The translations under genes and the position numbers were made by a program. A stretch of 62,574 nucleotides of DNA, taken from IMG/VR virus record IMGVR_UViG_3300022752_003914, positions 1 through 62,574 of that record; one strand, 5' to 3'. The stretch is from a virus. The notes below the pieces were generated by a model that searched no databases, had not been told where the DNA came from, and saw only the letters and a program-made list of their open reading frames with translations. Shown here piece after piece: positions 41,057 through 50,797 of the stretch (position 1 is the first letter of the stretch; the number at the start of each line of letters is the position of its first letter).

Positions 41057-41591
41057 CATCATGATCATCATTCACAACTAACCATCCTAATTTTAATAAA
41101 TCATCACGAATTTCGTCAGTTACTACACCTTCTCCCACATACCCATTTATGCCATCGTTATTTTCTTTACCTTCTTCATTTATACTTGGACTACCTTTTA
41201 TTCCACTACAGTACCAATCAATATAGTCACCTTCTTCACGCATATCAGCAATTATACCACCAGCATATCGCCAACTACAGCCCCATGATTTACCACTTAA
41301 TATTGGCCATACAAGATTGTGAATAAAGTTATTATTACATATAGCAGCATACAAGTTTTGTGCGTAAACCTCACTCACTTTGGCTTTGTCACAAATCCAC
41401 TTAGTGGTAAGTAAATCATACTCCATATTATCTACTCTTGATTCAGGATCAACAAATTTACTTTGTTCCTGATTTATTATATCATCAAACATTTTAAGAT
41501 AATCCTCATTCACACTTTGATCATTTTCGGCACATCGTTGTAGATATCTTTCTTTCTGAAAAGTGTTTCGTTTTGGGCTACGATTCATCAT
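41052..41591 (-). CDS. Conserved phage protein, hypothetical
   Basis: 179 aa. After a basic N-terminus there is SKFVDPESRVDNMEYDLL, then a likely globular core with ILSGKSWGCSWRYAGGIIADM and GDYIDWYCSG, rich in Trp and Cys. The C-terminal EGVVTDEIRDDLLKLGW resembles a segment I know from hypothetical proteins of T4-like marine phages. I do not assign a function. Overlaps the DUF2452-like gene by 14 bp. Confidence 0.7.
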   Translation of the reverse strand: MMNRSPKRNTFQKERYLQRCAENDQSVNEDYLKMFDDIINQEQSKFVDPESRVDNMEYDLLTTKWICDKAKVSEVYAQNLYAAICNNNFIHNLVWPILSGKSWGCSWRYAGGIIADMREEGDYIDWYCSGIKGSPSINEEGKENNDGINGYVGEGVVTDEIRDDLLKLGWLVVNDDHDV

Positions 41592-42057
41592 TTACCTCTA
41601 TCCAAGTATAGTCACCTAACCATTTAACACGGGTAATATATTCATATTCAACAGGTGCTCCTGTACACCAATCATTAGGTCCTAAAAGACTTAATCTTGT
41701 ACAATTAACCTTGTTATCGTATAATAAGTAGTATATATTACCATGATATATTTGAAAAGTATATTGGGCATTATGTACCATATCAGTAATATCCAATCTA
41801 CGTTTGATGTCATTAGCTTGTTTTTCCAATACCTTAACCAAATCCATTATTCTTTCATACTCTTGTTGGGCATGTAGTCTTGCTACATTGACCATAATGT
41901 CTTTTTGTTTTTCGATAGGAATCAAATCGAACTTTGGACCACCTACTTCAGTTGGATAAGGAGTTATATTGCGATTAAAAAATTGCGTTATGCCTGTACC
42001 CAAATTTGCGTCGAAACTATTTCTTCCTTGAGCCAAATTGGTTTTAGGATTTTCCAT
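41578..42057 (-). CDS. DUF2452-like conserved protein
   Basis: 159 aa. NPKTNLAQG near the start, YPTEVGGPKFDLIPIEK, a central coiled-coil-like helix (ERIMDLVKVLEKQANDIKRR) and VHNAQYTFQIYHGNIYYLL with LSLLGPNDW correspond to the DUF2452 pattern of phage and bacterial proteins. No enzymatic function is known for this family. Its ATG shares a base with the TAA of the membrane-protein gene upstream. Confidence 0.7.
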   Translation of the reverse strand: MENPKTNLAQGRNSFDANLGTGITQFFNRNITPYPTEVGGPKFDLIPIEKQKDIMVNVARLHAQQEYERIMDLVKVLEKQANDIKRRLDITDMVHNAQYTFQIYHGNIYYLLYDNKVNCTRLSLLGPNDWCTGAPVEYEYITRVKWLGDYTWIEVNDES

Positions 42058-42377
42058 TATTTAAAAAATATCAATGCCATTGCTACTGCTTGCGCCATAA
42101 AACCTAGTCCTATGGTTATTAGATTTAATCTATCTTTTTGAATAATAGCTTTCATAAACATTAAAGCTAAACCTGTCCATACTATGAGAACAAATTCTAT
42201 AGGTGGCATTGTATCAGTTATTCCGAACATCAACCCGATTAAATTAGGTGCTGTGGCAGAATGAAAACATAGTACCGCCATCCAATGTATAGTTTCGCTT
42301 GATAAATGAGTTATTCTTTCTTTAAAGTCTTTACCGAAGTTTGTTAAAAAAGTTAATATAAAATTATAAATTTGCAT
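42057..42377 (-). CDS. Small membrane protein, hypothetical
   Basis: 106 aa with three hydrophobic segments at about 34-54, 60-77 and 85-105 (IHWMAVLCFHSATAPNLIG, FVLIVWTGLALMFM, LITIGLGFMAQAVAMALIFF). The N-terminal 30 residues are amphipathic. It lies immediately downstream of the SleB-type hydrolase gene, a position where phages often encode holins, so a holin-like role is possible. There is no direct evidence for that. Confidence 0.65.
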   Translation of the reverse strand: MQIYNFILTFLTNFGKDFKERITHLSSETIHWMAVLCFHSATAPNLIGLMFGITDTMPPIEFVLIVWTGLALMFMKAIIQKDRLNLITIGLGFMAQAVAMALIFFK

Positions 42378-42382
42378 TTTTA

Positions 42383-42919
42383 TTACCTTTGATTATAAAA
42401 AATGTGATTACCTATTTTAGCTACACGTTTGTAAGGCCAATTTGGATTAATATACACAGCATGATAGTACAAAGAATATTTAAGTATATCAAGCCTAAAA
42501 CCTTCCAGTAATACTTTTTTAGCAACAGCCATACTTTCATCAAATGCTTCTTTGTGTATAGGTTTAATTTTTATATTATTATCACAATACCAACTAAATT
42601 GACAAATCACTTTTTCCATTATAATATTTTTTTGGTAAACTACACTACATATATCTTTTGGAAAAGCATGATGATTTACTCTATTTAAAGTGACTTGTGC
42701 TATTCCTACTTTACTTTCAAATGGTTCATTAGCCCCTTCCCTATATATATTTAATGCTAAACAGTTTAAAGTTTTTTCTATTTCTGCTGTTGTCGGATTA
42801 ATTGGAGCCGAATCATTGGCTTTATACACATTAAGTTTGTGTGTGGTAATATTAAATGTAAATACCAATACAATTAAAAAACCAAATAAATGGTAGATAT
42901 TCTGTAAATATTTTGACAC
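42383..42919 (-). CDS. SleB-type cell wall hydrolase (endolysin candidate)
   Basis: 178 aa beginning with GTG (AGGAG nine bases before). An N-terminal hydrophobic anchor (about 8-26) is followed by a SleB/Hydrolase_2 domain: LALNIYREGANEPFESKVGIAQVTLNRV with the catalytic Glu, then ICSVVYQK, CQFSWYCD and YHAVYINPNWPY. These enzymes are lytic transglycosylase-like peptidoglycan hydrolases. With a signal anchor and a neighbouring small membrane protein it is the best candidate for host lysis. Confidence 0.85.
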   Translation of the reverse strand: MSKYLQNIYHLFGFLIVLVFTFNITTHKLNVYKANDSAPINPTTAEIEKTLNCLALNIYREGANEPFESKVGIAQVTLNRVNHHAFPKDICSVVYQKNIIMEKVICQFSWYCDNNIKIKPIHKEAFDESMAVAKKVLLEGFRLDILKYSLYYHAVYINPNWPYKRVAKIGNHIFYNQR

Positions 42920-42944
42920 AATTACAATCTCCTTTTAGAATTAT

Positions 42945-45900
42945 TTAAATAAGCCAACAGTCACAATTACACTCAATGACCTGAGCTATTGCATCGTCCA
43001 CTGTTGAATTAGTTATAGTGCTTGACGTAAAGGTTAAATCAAGCAAAGTTGGTACAACCAACGTAGTATTTCCTAAGCTTCCTCGTGTTTTAGGAATGAA
43101 TGATGTTAGTGTGCCTGTATTAAAAGTAGTCCTATTTCTAGAATTACCTGTTATATTACCTGTATTAAAAGGAGTCCTATCTCTAGGATTACCTGTTATA
43201 ATATTAACATTACCTGAGGTAAAAGTTGTTATATTACCATCTATAACATTTGGATCCACAATAGTTCTATCTATAGTGATAGGTAACTCTTTTGTTATAT
43301 TGTTAGTAACAATATCAGTTACATCATTTACTTTACTAAAATCAAATTGAACTGTATTCCCTGTAGCTAAATCTATTTGTAAATTACCCTTGTATTTTGT
43401 ATCAAAAATAAATGTGGTTGTATTTATAACAGGAGTAACAACATTTTGAATTATATCTTCAGGCAATAGATATGGGCCAGATGGTACTATTGGAAGAATA
43501 ACTTTAGTTTCACAATCTCCATTTAAAAAGGTAAGATTTGTTCCAACTATTCCTGCACCTGTACCTAAAATTAATCCTCCTTGACCAGGATCATAAACAT
43601 AACTACCTTTTGGAGTAAGAGCTGAATTTGTGCTTGTCCACGATGGCAGAGTCCAAGTGGTAGCACAATCTTTTACAAATACCCCACTGCCCGCGCGGGC
43701 AATTGGAGCTGTACCATTTAATAATAATTTTTGATAATCGGCAAGGCTAATACCTTCTAGAACTGCAGGTATATTATTATATAAATCAGTGCCTAATATA
43801 TTTAATCTAATTTGATTTCTAGCTTCTCTCATCATAGCAATTAAACTTTGACCGCCAACCGTTTTAATATTAGCAATAGCTTCTAGGGTCTGTACATGCA
43901 TATGAGGTAATGTATTTTTAGCATATGTTGGTACACTATCCACAAAATTAATAATAGTGCCTGGATATGAATTTAAAAATACATCTTTTTTATTTGTGTC
44001 TACAATAGGAACACTACCAAGCCCTAAAAATCTAGCACGTTGTTCTACAGCTAATTGTGAACCGTATATTAAATAATTTATATTAAGCCAATCAGCTTTC
44101 TTTGTGTTTTTTTTGTAAATATTTCCTACTTCACTATTTGCTTGAGCAATATAATTTTGGCATACGCTTCCCATAGTTGAGGGCCAGTAATTATTTGCAT
44201 TATTTATGTTAACTCCATTAGTTGCTTTTCCTTGATCCGTTACTGGTAAAGACTCGATCGGAGGCCCGTAAACTAAAACTGTTTCAACAGGTCTTGTTGG
44301 TTTAGTAGGCGTAGTGCTAAAATCTGTGCTTGTCCCATAATAAAATTGACCTCCGTTATTGATCTTAAAACCTACTCTACCATATGTACCTGCTCCTGCT
44401 GATCCTAAAGAATCACCTAAAAAGTATGAAGAAATAGTGGCCCTACAATTATTAGGAGACAAAGTTACTGGTGGAGGAGCTGCTCCTCCCCTACCATATC
44501 CTCCCCCGTCTGCGGTTGCCGTATATGTACAGGTATAGTACCAATCCACAATCAAGGGTTTGGCTGGAACACCTGGTTTAGTTGGAGTAGCAGGTACAGC
44601 AGGAACATAATTTTGTTTGACAACTTGTATATCTGTTTGAGTAACTACAATTTCTGCTCGTTCCCATTGTGTTGCCAAATAAAGTTGATCATAAATATTA
44701 AATAATTTTGTAGTTTCAAGTTGTTTTATAGCGTCATATGTATCTTTATGTGGATAAGGTAAAGCACTCATGCATCCAAAAAAATCACTAACTGTATAAG
44801 TGCCAAATGGCCCTGACCCTAGTGCCATGTAATTTGTTCCGAAAAAAGCTTCAATTTGATTTGTAGGCAATTCAGTCCCTGTATTTGTTAATTCTAAACC
44901 ATTGTTTCCTTCTAGGCTATAAACAACCTGTCCAAATTTTTCAATATCCATTTTATCGATATTCTTTATTTGTTGCATTGAGTAAGAAAATGCCCCAGCA
45001 GTAATTGCTAAATCTGTCGGTAATATATTTCTTAAATATGAATCGAATCCAGGAATCAAATCTGAAATAACCACTTCCTTATCCACAATTTCTATTTCTT
45101 CGGGAACAGGTTGTCCAGGTAGTGTTAAAAATCCAACTTTTTCTTTAACTTGTGTTGAACTTAATTGCGAGTTAACCCCGCCATTCGTAAATAATAAATA
45201 AAATGTTTTAGAATTAGTTGGCCCTGTCGTAGTATTATATATAGGAACAGTTAATGAACCAAAACTTGTTGGGAACATTTTTTTGACATTAAGTAAGTCT
45301 GCAAGACTTGTTAAATTAGGAGTTGAACAATTTAGACCATTTAATATTTGTTGGAGATTTTGATCAATTATAATCAAAAAAGCTCCATATATAGCTTTTT
45401 CAACATTTGTTTCTAATTTTTTTACTTCTCCTGTAGTAATGGCAACTATTTGAGATTGTACTACTCCTGCTGCATTTAAGGCTAGTATAAGATCAGTTGT
45501 TATAATATTATTTTTATAAAGTGTTCTAAGTAGGTTACTTGGCAAACCAAATGAACTTATTGTTAATAAATCTAAACTTTTGCCTAGCGCCATTAAATCA
45601 TTTCCAAATGCCTTTGATGCTATGTTGACATTAAATACATCACCTGTCATCAAATCATTCATATTGCTATATGTACCTTTAAGAAATCTGAAACTTTCGT
45701 AATTAGCATATATAGCGGCATTTGTGTATTCTAAAAAACTACAAGCTTGCATAAAACTTGCCAAAAATTCTTTATATTCAGGATGAGGTTTTGTAGGATA
45801 AGGTGTTTTTGCACTGTCGCCTGCTCCACCTCCATTATAATTAAACTGATTCCAAGCCTGCAATGCATTCAATCTAAAAAATCCCCATTGTGTAACACTA

Positions 45901-46394
45901 TGATTCGATGAATTGGCAGATCCCCATGGTCGCCACTTTGCAGTTTGACCATTGCCATTACTAATCCCTGATAATGCATATCCTGTATTAGCAGGTGCAT
46001 TTGTTTCAGTTTTTTTACTCATACTGCCGTTTGGATTTGTACTTCCAGACCACCATTCAGCAGGATCTGTTAAAATAAAATTTGGAGAAAGAGAATTTCC
46101 TAATGCAGGTATATCACCTGCAATAAGTAATAATTGATCATATAAATCATTTGTATAGGTTGGTCCACCTGATGCACCTCCTCCAAGAGATCCTCTTAAA
46201 TAAGCATCGTTAATTGCCCATGTTAATTTTAATAAGCATGTATCACTTATTATTTTACCAAATGAATAATCTGTATTTGTTTTGCTTACACCAATATATT
46301 CCTCAACTATTGGGTTAATGTTTAGTCCGATATCCCGTAGGAAACTACCTAAAACATTCATTCCTAATGGAGTTTGTTTTCCTGTATCTGCCAT
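42945..46394 (-). CDS. Large putative virion structural protein
   Basis: 1149 aa from the ATG at 46394 (MADTGKQTP), which shares a base with the stop of the PAAR gene; a longer in-frame start three codons earlier is less likely. The protein is rich in Asn, Thr, Gly and Pro. A proline-rich linker near residue 620 (PAVPATPTKPGVP) and a C-terminal duplicated unit (ITGNPRDRTPFNTG, ITGNSRNRTTFNTG) suggest an extended virion component. The first 300 residues contain KTETNAPANTGYALSG and are predicted globular. Placed next to PAAR, it may belong to the baseplate or spike. Function inferred from context only. Confidence 0.6.
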   Translation of the reverse strand: MADTGKQTPLGMNVLGSFLRDIGLNINPIVEEYIGVSKTNTDYSFGKIISDTCLLKLTWAINDAYLRGSLGGGASGGPTYTNDLYDQLLLIAGDIPALGNSLSPNFILTDPAEWWSGSTNPNGSMSKKTETNAPANTGYALSGISNGNGQTAKWRPWGSANSSNHSVTQWGFFRLNALQAWNQFNYNGGGAGDSAKTPYPTKPHPEYKEFLASFMQACSFLEYTNAAIYANYESFRFLKGTYSNMNDLMTGDVFNVNIASKAFGNDLMALGKSLDLLTISSFGLPSNLLRTLYKNNIITTDLILALNAAGVVQSQIVAITTGEVKKLETNVEKAIYGAFLIIIDQNLQQILNGLNCSTPNLTSLADLLNVKKMFPTSFGSLTVPIYNTTTGPTNSKTFYLLFTNGGVNSQLSSTQVKEKVGFLTLPGQPVPEEIEIVDKEVVISDLIPGFDSYLRNILPTDLAITAGAFSYSMQQIKNIDKMDIEKFGQVVYSLEGNNGLELTNTGTELPTNQIEAFFGTNYMALGSGPFGTYTVSDFFGCMSALPYPHKDTYDAIKQLETTKLFNIYDQLYLATQWERAEIVVTQTDIQVVKQNYVPAVPATPTKPGVPAKPLIVDWYYTCTYTATADGGGYGRGGAAPPPVTLSPNNCRATISSYFLGDSLGSAGAGTYGRVGFKINNGGQFYYGTSTDFSTTPTKPTRPVETVLVYGPPIESLPVTDQGKATNGVNINNANNYWPSTMGSVCQNYIAQANSEVGNIYKKNTKKADWLNINYLIYGSQLAVEQRARFLGLGSVPIVDTNKKDVFLNSYPGTIINFVDSVPTYAKNTLPHMHVQTLEAIANIKTVGGQSLIAMMREARNQIRLNILGTDLYNNIPAVLEGISLADYQKLLLNGTAPIARAGSGVFVKDCATTWTLPSWTSTNSALTPKGSYVYDPGQGGLILGTGAGIVGTNLTFLNGDCETKVILPIVPSGPYLLPEDIIQNVVTPVINTTTFIFDTKYKGNLQIDLATGNTVQFDFSKVNDVTDIVTNNITKELPITIDRTIVDPNVIDGNITTFTSGNVNIITGNPRDRTPFNTGNITGNSRNRTTFNTGTLTSFIPKTRGSLGNTTLVVPTLLDLTFTSSTITNSTVDDAIAQVIECNCDCWLI

Positions 46395-46675
46395 TATGGG
46401 CAAAAAGTATCGCTACTTCCTTGGCTAATTCTATGACCACATGTATTCCCAGACCCTACACGTAATACTTGGCTGTTTTCTGCAAAAACGGTTGGACTAC
46501 CCTCTGTTGTATTTGCTGCACTATGCGGAGGATGAGGTTTGCCAAATGGTTGGTGAGGACTAATTCTACTTACATGTAAACCTACAGGAATTCCGTTGCA
46601 AAATACTGTGCTTGCACCCCTAAGTATTTTACCTCCTGCATTATTAATATCTCCTAACCTACTTAATTGAGGCAT
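46394..46675 (-). CDS. PAAR-domain spike-tip protein
   Basis: 93 aa, a normal length. The N-terminus MPQLSRLGDINNAGGKIL, then GIPVGLHVSRISPHQPFG and HPPHSAA, and the end GSGNTCGHRISQGSSDTFCP, show the PAAR pattern in which three His and one Cys bind a metal at the tip of a cone. It caps the tail spike (the gp5.4 role in T4). Its stop overlaps the ATG of the large virion protein, which supports co-assembly. Confidence 0.88.
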   Translation of the reverse strand: MPQLSRLGDINNAGGKILRGASTVFCNGIPVGLHVSRISPHQPFGKPHPPHSAANTTEGSPTVFAENSQVLRVGSGNTCGHRISQGSSDTFCP

Positions 46676-46679
46676 AATT

Positions 46680-46979
46680 TTACCCTAGAACAATTTTTTT
46701 AGTTGGTACTGATATACCTGTTGTAGCTTCAATATATTTGTTTTTGACAGCATCTTCTGTGGCTCCGTACATAGTAACTGTATTAATATTTATCTTTATA
46801 ATATCCTTGGTATCTGCGGTAAAAATAGTAGGTATTAAACTCATTCCTTGGCCAGTTGGCGCTATGCTTACAGGATCACTTATCTCTATCCAATCATTGT
46901 TGACTGCTAAAACTTTTGCAATACATTCTTCTCCAGTGTTTAACTTAAAACTATAAATTTTTCCTATTTCAAATTTCAT
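46680..46979 (-). CDS. Sm-like phage protein
   Basis: 99 aa. KIYSFKLNTGEECIAKVLAV and DWIEISDPVSIAP resemble the beta-barrel strands of Sm/Lsm folds, and an Sm-like protein of putative cyanophage origin with this kind of N-terminus has been described structurally. An RNA-binding role as for Hfq is therefore possible. The C-terminal IEATTGISVPTKKIVLG is also typical of phage versions. Located between PAAR and the glutaredoxin, with 1-4 bp spacing. Confidence 0.65.
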   Translation of the reverse strand: MKFEIGKIYSFKLNTGEECIAKVLAVNNDWIEISDPVSIAPTGQGMSLIPTIFTADTKDIIKININTVTMYGATEDAVKNKYIEATTGISVPTKKIVLG

Positions 46980-47209
46980 TATGCTGCCTTTTCTAAATGT
47001 TTTTTTAATTCTTGAAAACCACCAATATATATCTCATCCAAATATATCTGCGGTACTGTTCTTGCAGTTGGAATGGCTTCCAACAATTCTTCTTTACTGT
47101 ATCCATCACCTATCTTTTTTTCTTCTATTTCGTATCCTTTCTTTTTGAGTAGTTGTCTTGCTTGGTCACAATAGGGGCAATGATACTTACTCCACATTAG
47201 TGCTTTCAT
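46979..47209 (-). CDS. Glutaredoxin
   Basis: 76 aa, a minimal glutaredoxin. The redox pair is C11 and C14 (HCPYC), followed by the TVPQ cis-Pro motif (about 51-54) and the IGGFQEL helix start. It re-reduces ribonucleotide reductase and acts just upstream in metabolism of the nrdB and nrdA genes beside it, with which it shares an operon on the minus strand. Same role as T4 nrdC, though the families differ somewhat. Confidence 0.93.
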   Translation of the reverse strand: MKALMWSKYHCPYCDQARQLLKKKGYEIEEKKIGDGYSKEELLEAIPTARTVPQIYLDEIYIGGFQELKKHLEKAA

Positions 47210-47220
47210 ATTTTTTCTCC

Positions 47221-48324
47221 TTATAAACTTGGTAACTCATCGTAATCTAAATTGTCACTCATTACACCAATGACATAGTTTGTCGATTCATTTTCTTGTA
47301 ATGCTGTTTGTTTTTTACTTGTGTCGCTGTGTTTATTAAACCATGGAATAGGTGTTGATTTTGGTGCATGTTCATTATACTTTATGCCAATTTCTTTTAA
47401 TGCATTGTTTGCTGTATAATCAACAAAATCTTTAAGAATATTGGCGTTAAGTCCAATAACAGGGCCTTTCTTAAACAAATACTCAGCCCATTGTTTTTCT
47501 TCTTGGATTACGCCTAAATACATGGCATATACTTCTTGCTCACATTCTTGTTTTGCTTTTACGAATCTACTATCTTCTTTTACTACTTGGTTGATAATAT
47601 ATGCTGTCCATTCTTTGTGTAACAATTCATCTTGTAAAATTAAACTGATGATATTACCATTGCCAATAAAAATTTTATTCTCTACCATTGCTAGACTTGT
47701 AGCAAACGATACCATAAAGCGCAAGGCCTCTAAAGCATAACTGGCATTGAGTGCTAACCAGATCGCTCGAATATGTATTTCTTCGTTTACATCAGGCTTA
47801 CCTAATTCTTTCAAACAATTAATTTCATGTAATCTATCATAGTATCGCCCAACATTTGCAGCCATATCTACTATCTCTCTGGTATCGTGAATTGAATTGA
47901 AAACTTCTTTAGGCACGTTATAGATGTTACGAATAATATGGCTGTAACTACGGCTATGTATATTAGTTTCAAAAAAACTCCAATTATATACCAATGCCTC
48001 TAGTTCAGGTAAACTAATAACAGGAGTAAAAATTTGACTTGGCCCTCTTCCTTGTAAACTGTCCAATGCAGTTTGTCTTAGCAAATTGCTTGTAAAAATG
48101 TGTTTTACTGCATCACTTGCATCTTTAAAATCTTGTGCGTCTTTTGTTAAACTAACCTCTTCAGGAACCCAAAAGAATCCACGTGCTGTTTGTTCTAGTT
48201 TTTGTATTTTAGGATATTTTACTTCCTCAAATCGCTGTATTGTGACAGGCCCCTCATCGTCTAAAAACATTTTACGATGTAAATAATCTGTCTTAGTTTG
48301 TAAGTTATATTGTTGTATAGACAT
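47221..48324 (-). CDS. nrdB: Ribonucleotide reductase class Ia, small subunit
   Basis: 367 aa, the standard length. The diiron site and tyrosyl radical region reads FFETNIHSRSYSHIIRN; later ligands appear in ALRFMVSFATS and ILQDELLHKEW. It forms the radical that NrdA uses to reduce ribonucleotides. Between the Glu and His of the first ligand helix there are three residues (ETNIH), whereas E. coli NrdB has two (ETIH), a possible one-residue insertion. It lies 44 bp downstream of nrdA. Confidence 0.95.
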   Translation of the reverse strand: MSIQQYNLQTKTDYLHRKMFLDDEGPVTIQRFEEVKYPKIQKLEQTARGFFWVPEEVSLTKDAQDFKDASDAVKHIFTSNLLRQTALDSLQGRGPSQIFTPVISLPELEALVYNWSFFETNIHSRSYSHIIRNIYNVPKEVFNSIHDTREIVDMAANVGRYYDRLHEINCLKELGKPDVNEEIHIRAIWLALNASYALEALRFMVSFATSLAMVENKIFIGNGNIISLILQDELLHKEWTAYIINQVVKEDSRFVKAKQECEQEVYAMYLGVIQEEKQWAEYLFKKGPVIGLNANILKDFVDYTANNALKEIGIKYNEHAPKSTPIPWFNKHSDTSKKQTALQENESTNYVIGVMSDNLDYDELPSL

Positions 48325-48368
48325 TTATTTTCTTCCTTGGTTATTCTACTTTTCTTACAGCTTTTTGA

Positions 48369-50687
48369 TCATAATACACATGCATCACAATTTTCATCAA
48401 GTTCTTCCGATGGTTTATATTGTTTATTTTCTTTTACTACGTCCTCTATTTTGGACCCTGATTTATTTATAAGTGAGTAGTAAAAGGTCTTTATACCATA
48501 ATAATGTGCTAACATTAAATTCTTGGCAATAGTTGTAGTTGGTACTTTACGATTTGGAAAATGTGCAGGATTATAAAATGTATTTGTACTAATACTTTGA
48601 TCGACATACGCCTGCAATACTGCTGCTGTTTTCAGATAATTTAAACAATCATTTTGCTCCCACATTAACTGGTACTTATTTTTAAGTTTATGATATTCTG
48701 GAACAACTTGTGTCAAACTAGCAGCTTTACTTTCTTTTACTGTAATTAAACTCATGGGCATTTCAATACCATTCGTACTATTAATAACTACGCTACTACT
48801 TTCTACTGGTGCTATTGCCATTAATGTAGCATTACGAACTCCGTATTTTTTCATGTTTTCACGTAGTATTTCCCAATCTAATTCTGGAGTGAAACTAGCT
48901 AAATCATTCACACCCTTCGCTCTGCGTTCCCATGGGAAAATACCACGCCCATAAAAAGTCTTATCGCTATCTGAACATTTACCACGTTCTTTGGCCAATT
49001 CTACAGTAGCTTCAGTAAGATAATATGCCTGATGCTCCATCCAAGATTTTACTTCTTGTAATGAATCCTTCTGTCCATACTTTAGCCCACGTTTGGCATG
49101 CCAATACGCAAGATTTGTAACACCTATGCCAAGTGGTTGTATTTCATCATTACTTAACTTAGATTGTATAGATAAAAAGTCTTGGTAATCAAGTATATTA
49201 CAAAGGCTACGCTGCAATACACGACAAGCCCTACGCATATCTTCGGGATTACGGAAAGCACCCCAGTTGATTGATCCCAATGTGCATAATGCGATACGGC
49301 CATTACTGTCATCCAAACGCTTAAAGGGCTTAGTAGGAAGTAAAATTTCACAACATAAATTTGACTGATAGATTGTGTGGTAATCAGGATCGAATGGTCC
49401 TTGATTCATTACGTTGTCAATGAATACAAGATAAATTCTACCTGTATCAGTACGCTCCTTTAATATACCACTCTTAAAAACTTCTTCGGCTGACATAGTT
49501 TTCTTACGCAAGCCTTTTTGTTTTTCATATTTTAAATATAATTCCTCAAACTTTTCTGTATTTGAATAGAATACTTCATATAGATCAGGTACTTCATTTG
49601 GATCGAAGAATGTTATATTTTCTTTGTTTTTGAATCTTCTCCAAAAGAAACTCGAAAGGACAACCCCATAATCCATATGTCGGACCCTGGTTTCTTCGGT
49701 TCCTTGATTGTTTTTAAGTACAATAAGATCATCAAACTGATGATGCCAAATAGGATAGAATACAGTAGCACTTGCATTGCGAATACCTCCTTGACTGCAA
49801 CTACGTAAATCACCGAACCACTTCTTTAAAAATGGAATCATACCGGTGTGCATGATTTCACCACCACGAATAGGGCTACCTAGTGGTCTTAATCTACCAA
49901 TCTCTAACCCAATACCAGCACGTTTGCTAGCATACTTAGCCATCATTTCTCCACTAGCAAAGATTGAGTCCAAATCATCATCACTGCGGATAAGAACGCA
50001 ACTACTAAACTGTTTAGTGGGTGTGCCCAAACCAGCCAATACAGGAGTGGCAAGAGTAAATAAACCGTCTGATGCTGCATTATAATACTCCTTAATATAC
50101 TTCATTCTAGCACTATTTGGTTCTTCTTTATGAAACACTGTCGCTGCTGCAATCATATAACGTATTTGGGGTGTCTCATAAATGTCTTTTGTGCTACGAT
50201 TACGCACAAGATATTTTTCAATTAATTGTTCTATTGCAGCATATGAATATTCTTCGTCCTTGCTATGGTCAAGCATATCATTCATTCTATTCCAATCTTC
50301 TAGGGTATACCATTCTAATAACTCTGGAGTGTATAATCCAACATTAATGTTTTTCTTTACAATATCAAATATATGCGGCACATTATAATCGCCGTATACA
50401 TCTTTTCTTAACATACTAAGACGTTGTTTTCCTGCCACATATTGATAATTGGTATGCCCAATGATTGGGTTATGCTCTACATCAATTAAATTTACTACTG
50501 CACGTAATGTAATTTCATCTATTTCTCTTGTAGAGATTCCATCATAAAAGTGTGGTTGTGCTTTTATTTCTATCATACTTTGGCTAACATCTGCTATTCC
50601 ATTACATATGTTTGTTATTTGTGCTTGCCATTTTTCTAAATTTAATAGTTCTTTCTGCCCTGACCTTTTTATAACTTGTATTTGCAT
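48369..50687 (-). CDS. nrdA: Ribonucleotide reductase class Ia, large subunit
   Basis: 772 aa, full length. An N-terminal ATP-cone (about 1-95) is present. Active-site cysteines are visible in FSSCVLIRSDD, QSNLCCEIL and IALCTLGSINW. Radical-transfer tyrosines lie in KTFYYSLI near the end, and the C-terminal redox pair is ENCDACVL. It converts ribonucleoside diphosphates to deoxy forms for phage DNA synthesis. GGGAT precedes the ATG by 5 bases, and a promoter lies at 50707-50735. The operon continues with nrdB and glutaredoxin. Confidence 0.97.
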   Translation of the reverse strand: MQIQVIKRSGQKELLNLEKWQAQITNICNGIADVSQSMIEIKAQPHFYDGISTREIDEITLRAVVNLIDVEHNPIIGHTNYQYVAGKQRLSMLRKDVYGDYNVPHIFDIVKKNINVGLYTPELLEWYTLEDWNRMNDMLDHSKDEEYSYAAIEQLIEKYLVRNRSTKDIYETPQIRYMIAAATVFHKEEPNSARMKYIKEYYNAASDGLFTLATPVLAGLGTPTKQFSSCVLIRSDDDLDSIFASGEMMAKYASKRAGIGLEIGRLRPLGSPIRGGEIMHTGMIPFLKKWFGDLRSCSQGGIRNASATVFYPIWHHQFDDLIVLKNNQGTEETRVRHMDYGVVLSSFFWRRFKNKENITFFDPNEVPDLYEVFYSNTEKFEELYLKYEKQKGLRKKTMSAEEVFKSGILKERTDTGRIYLVFIDNVMNQGPFDPDYHTIYQSNLCCEILLPTKPFKRLDDSNGRIALCTLGSINWGAFRNPEDMRRACRVLQRSLCNILDYQDFLSIQSKLSNDEIQPLGIGVTNLAYWHAKRGLKYGQKDSLQEVKSWMEHQAYYLTEATVELAKERGKCSDSDKTFYGRGIFPWERRAKGVNDLASFTPELDWEILRENMKKYGVRNATLMAIAPVESSSVVINSTNGIEMPMSLITVKESKAASLTQVVPEYHKLKNKYQLMWEQNDCLNYLKTAAVLQAYVDQSISTNTFYNPAHFPNRKVPTTTIAKNLMLAHYYGIKTFYYSLINKSGSKIEDVVKENKQYKPSEELDENCDACVL

Positions 50688-50702
50688 ATTTTATCCCGTC
50701 TT

Positions 50703-50797
50703 AAGTAGTATACATTGAAAATTTGAATGAATCAATATTTAGCGGGTATAAACAACTTATACACGCTACATATTTTACTGCCTGTAATATACTACTT
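50703..50797. repeat. Nested inverted repeats before nrdA
   Basis: A perfect 10-bp inverted repeat, AAGTAGTATA at 50703-50712 and TATACTACTT at 50788-50797, flanks a smaller hairpin (GTATAA/TTATAC with GCG/CGC extension) near 50743-50767. The left arm includes the -10 box of the nrdA promoter. Such symmetry suggests regulation or a transcript-end structure for the GT9 gene, whose stop codon lies in the right arm. Confidence 0.45.
50707..50735 (-). promoter_or_regulatory. Sigma70-like promoter for nrdA-nrdB
   Basis: Minus strand: TTGATT at 50735-50730, 17-bp spacer, TATACT at 50712-50707. The start of nrdA is about 20 bases downstream. Matches consensus less well than the tRNA promoters but has the same geometry. 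Confidence 0.65.
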
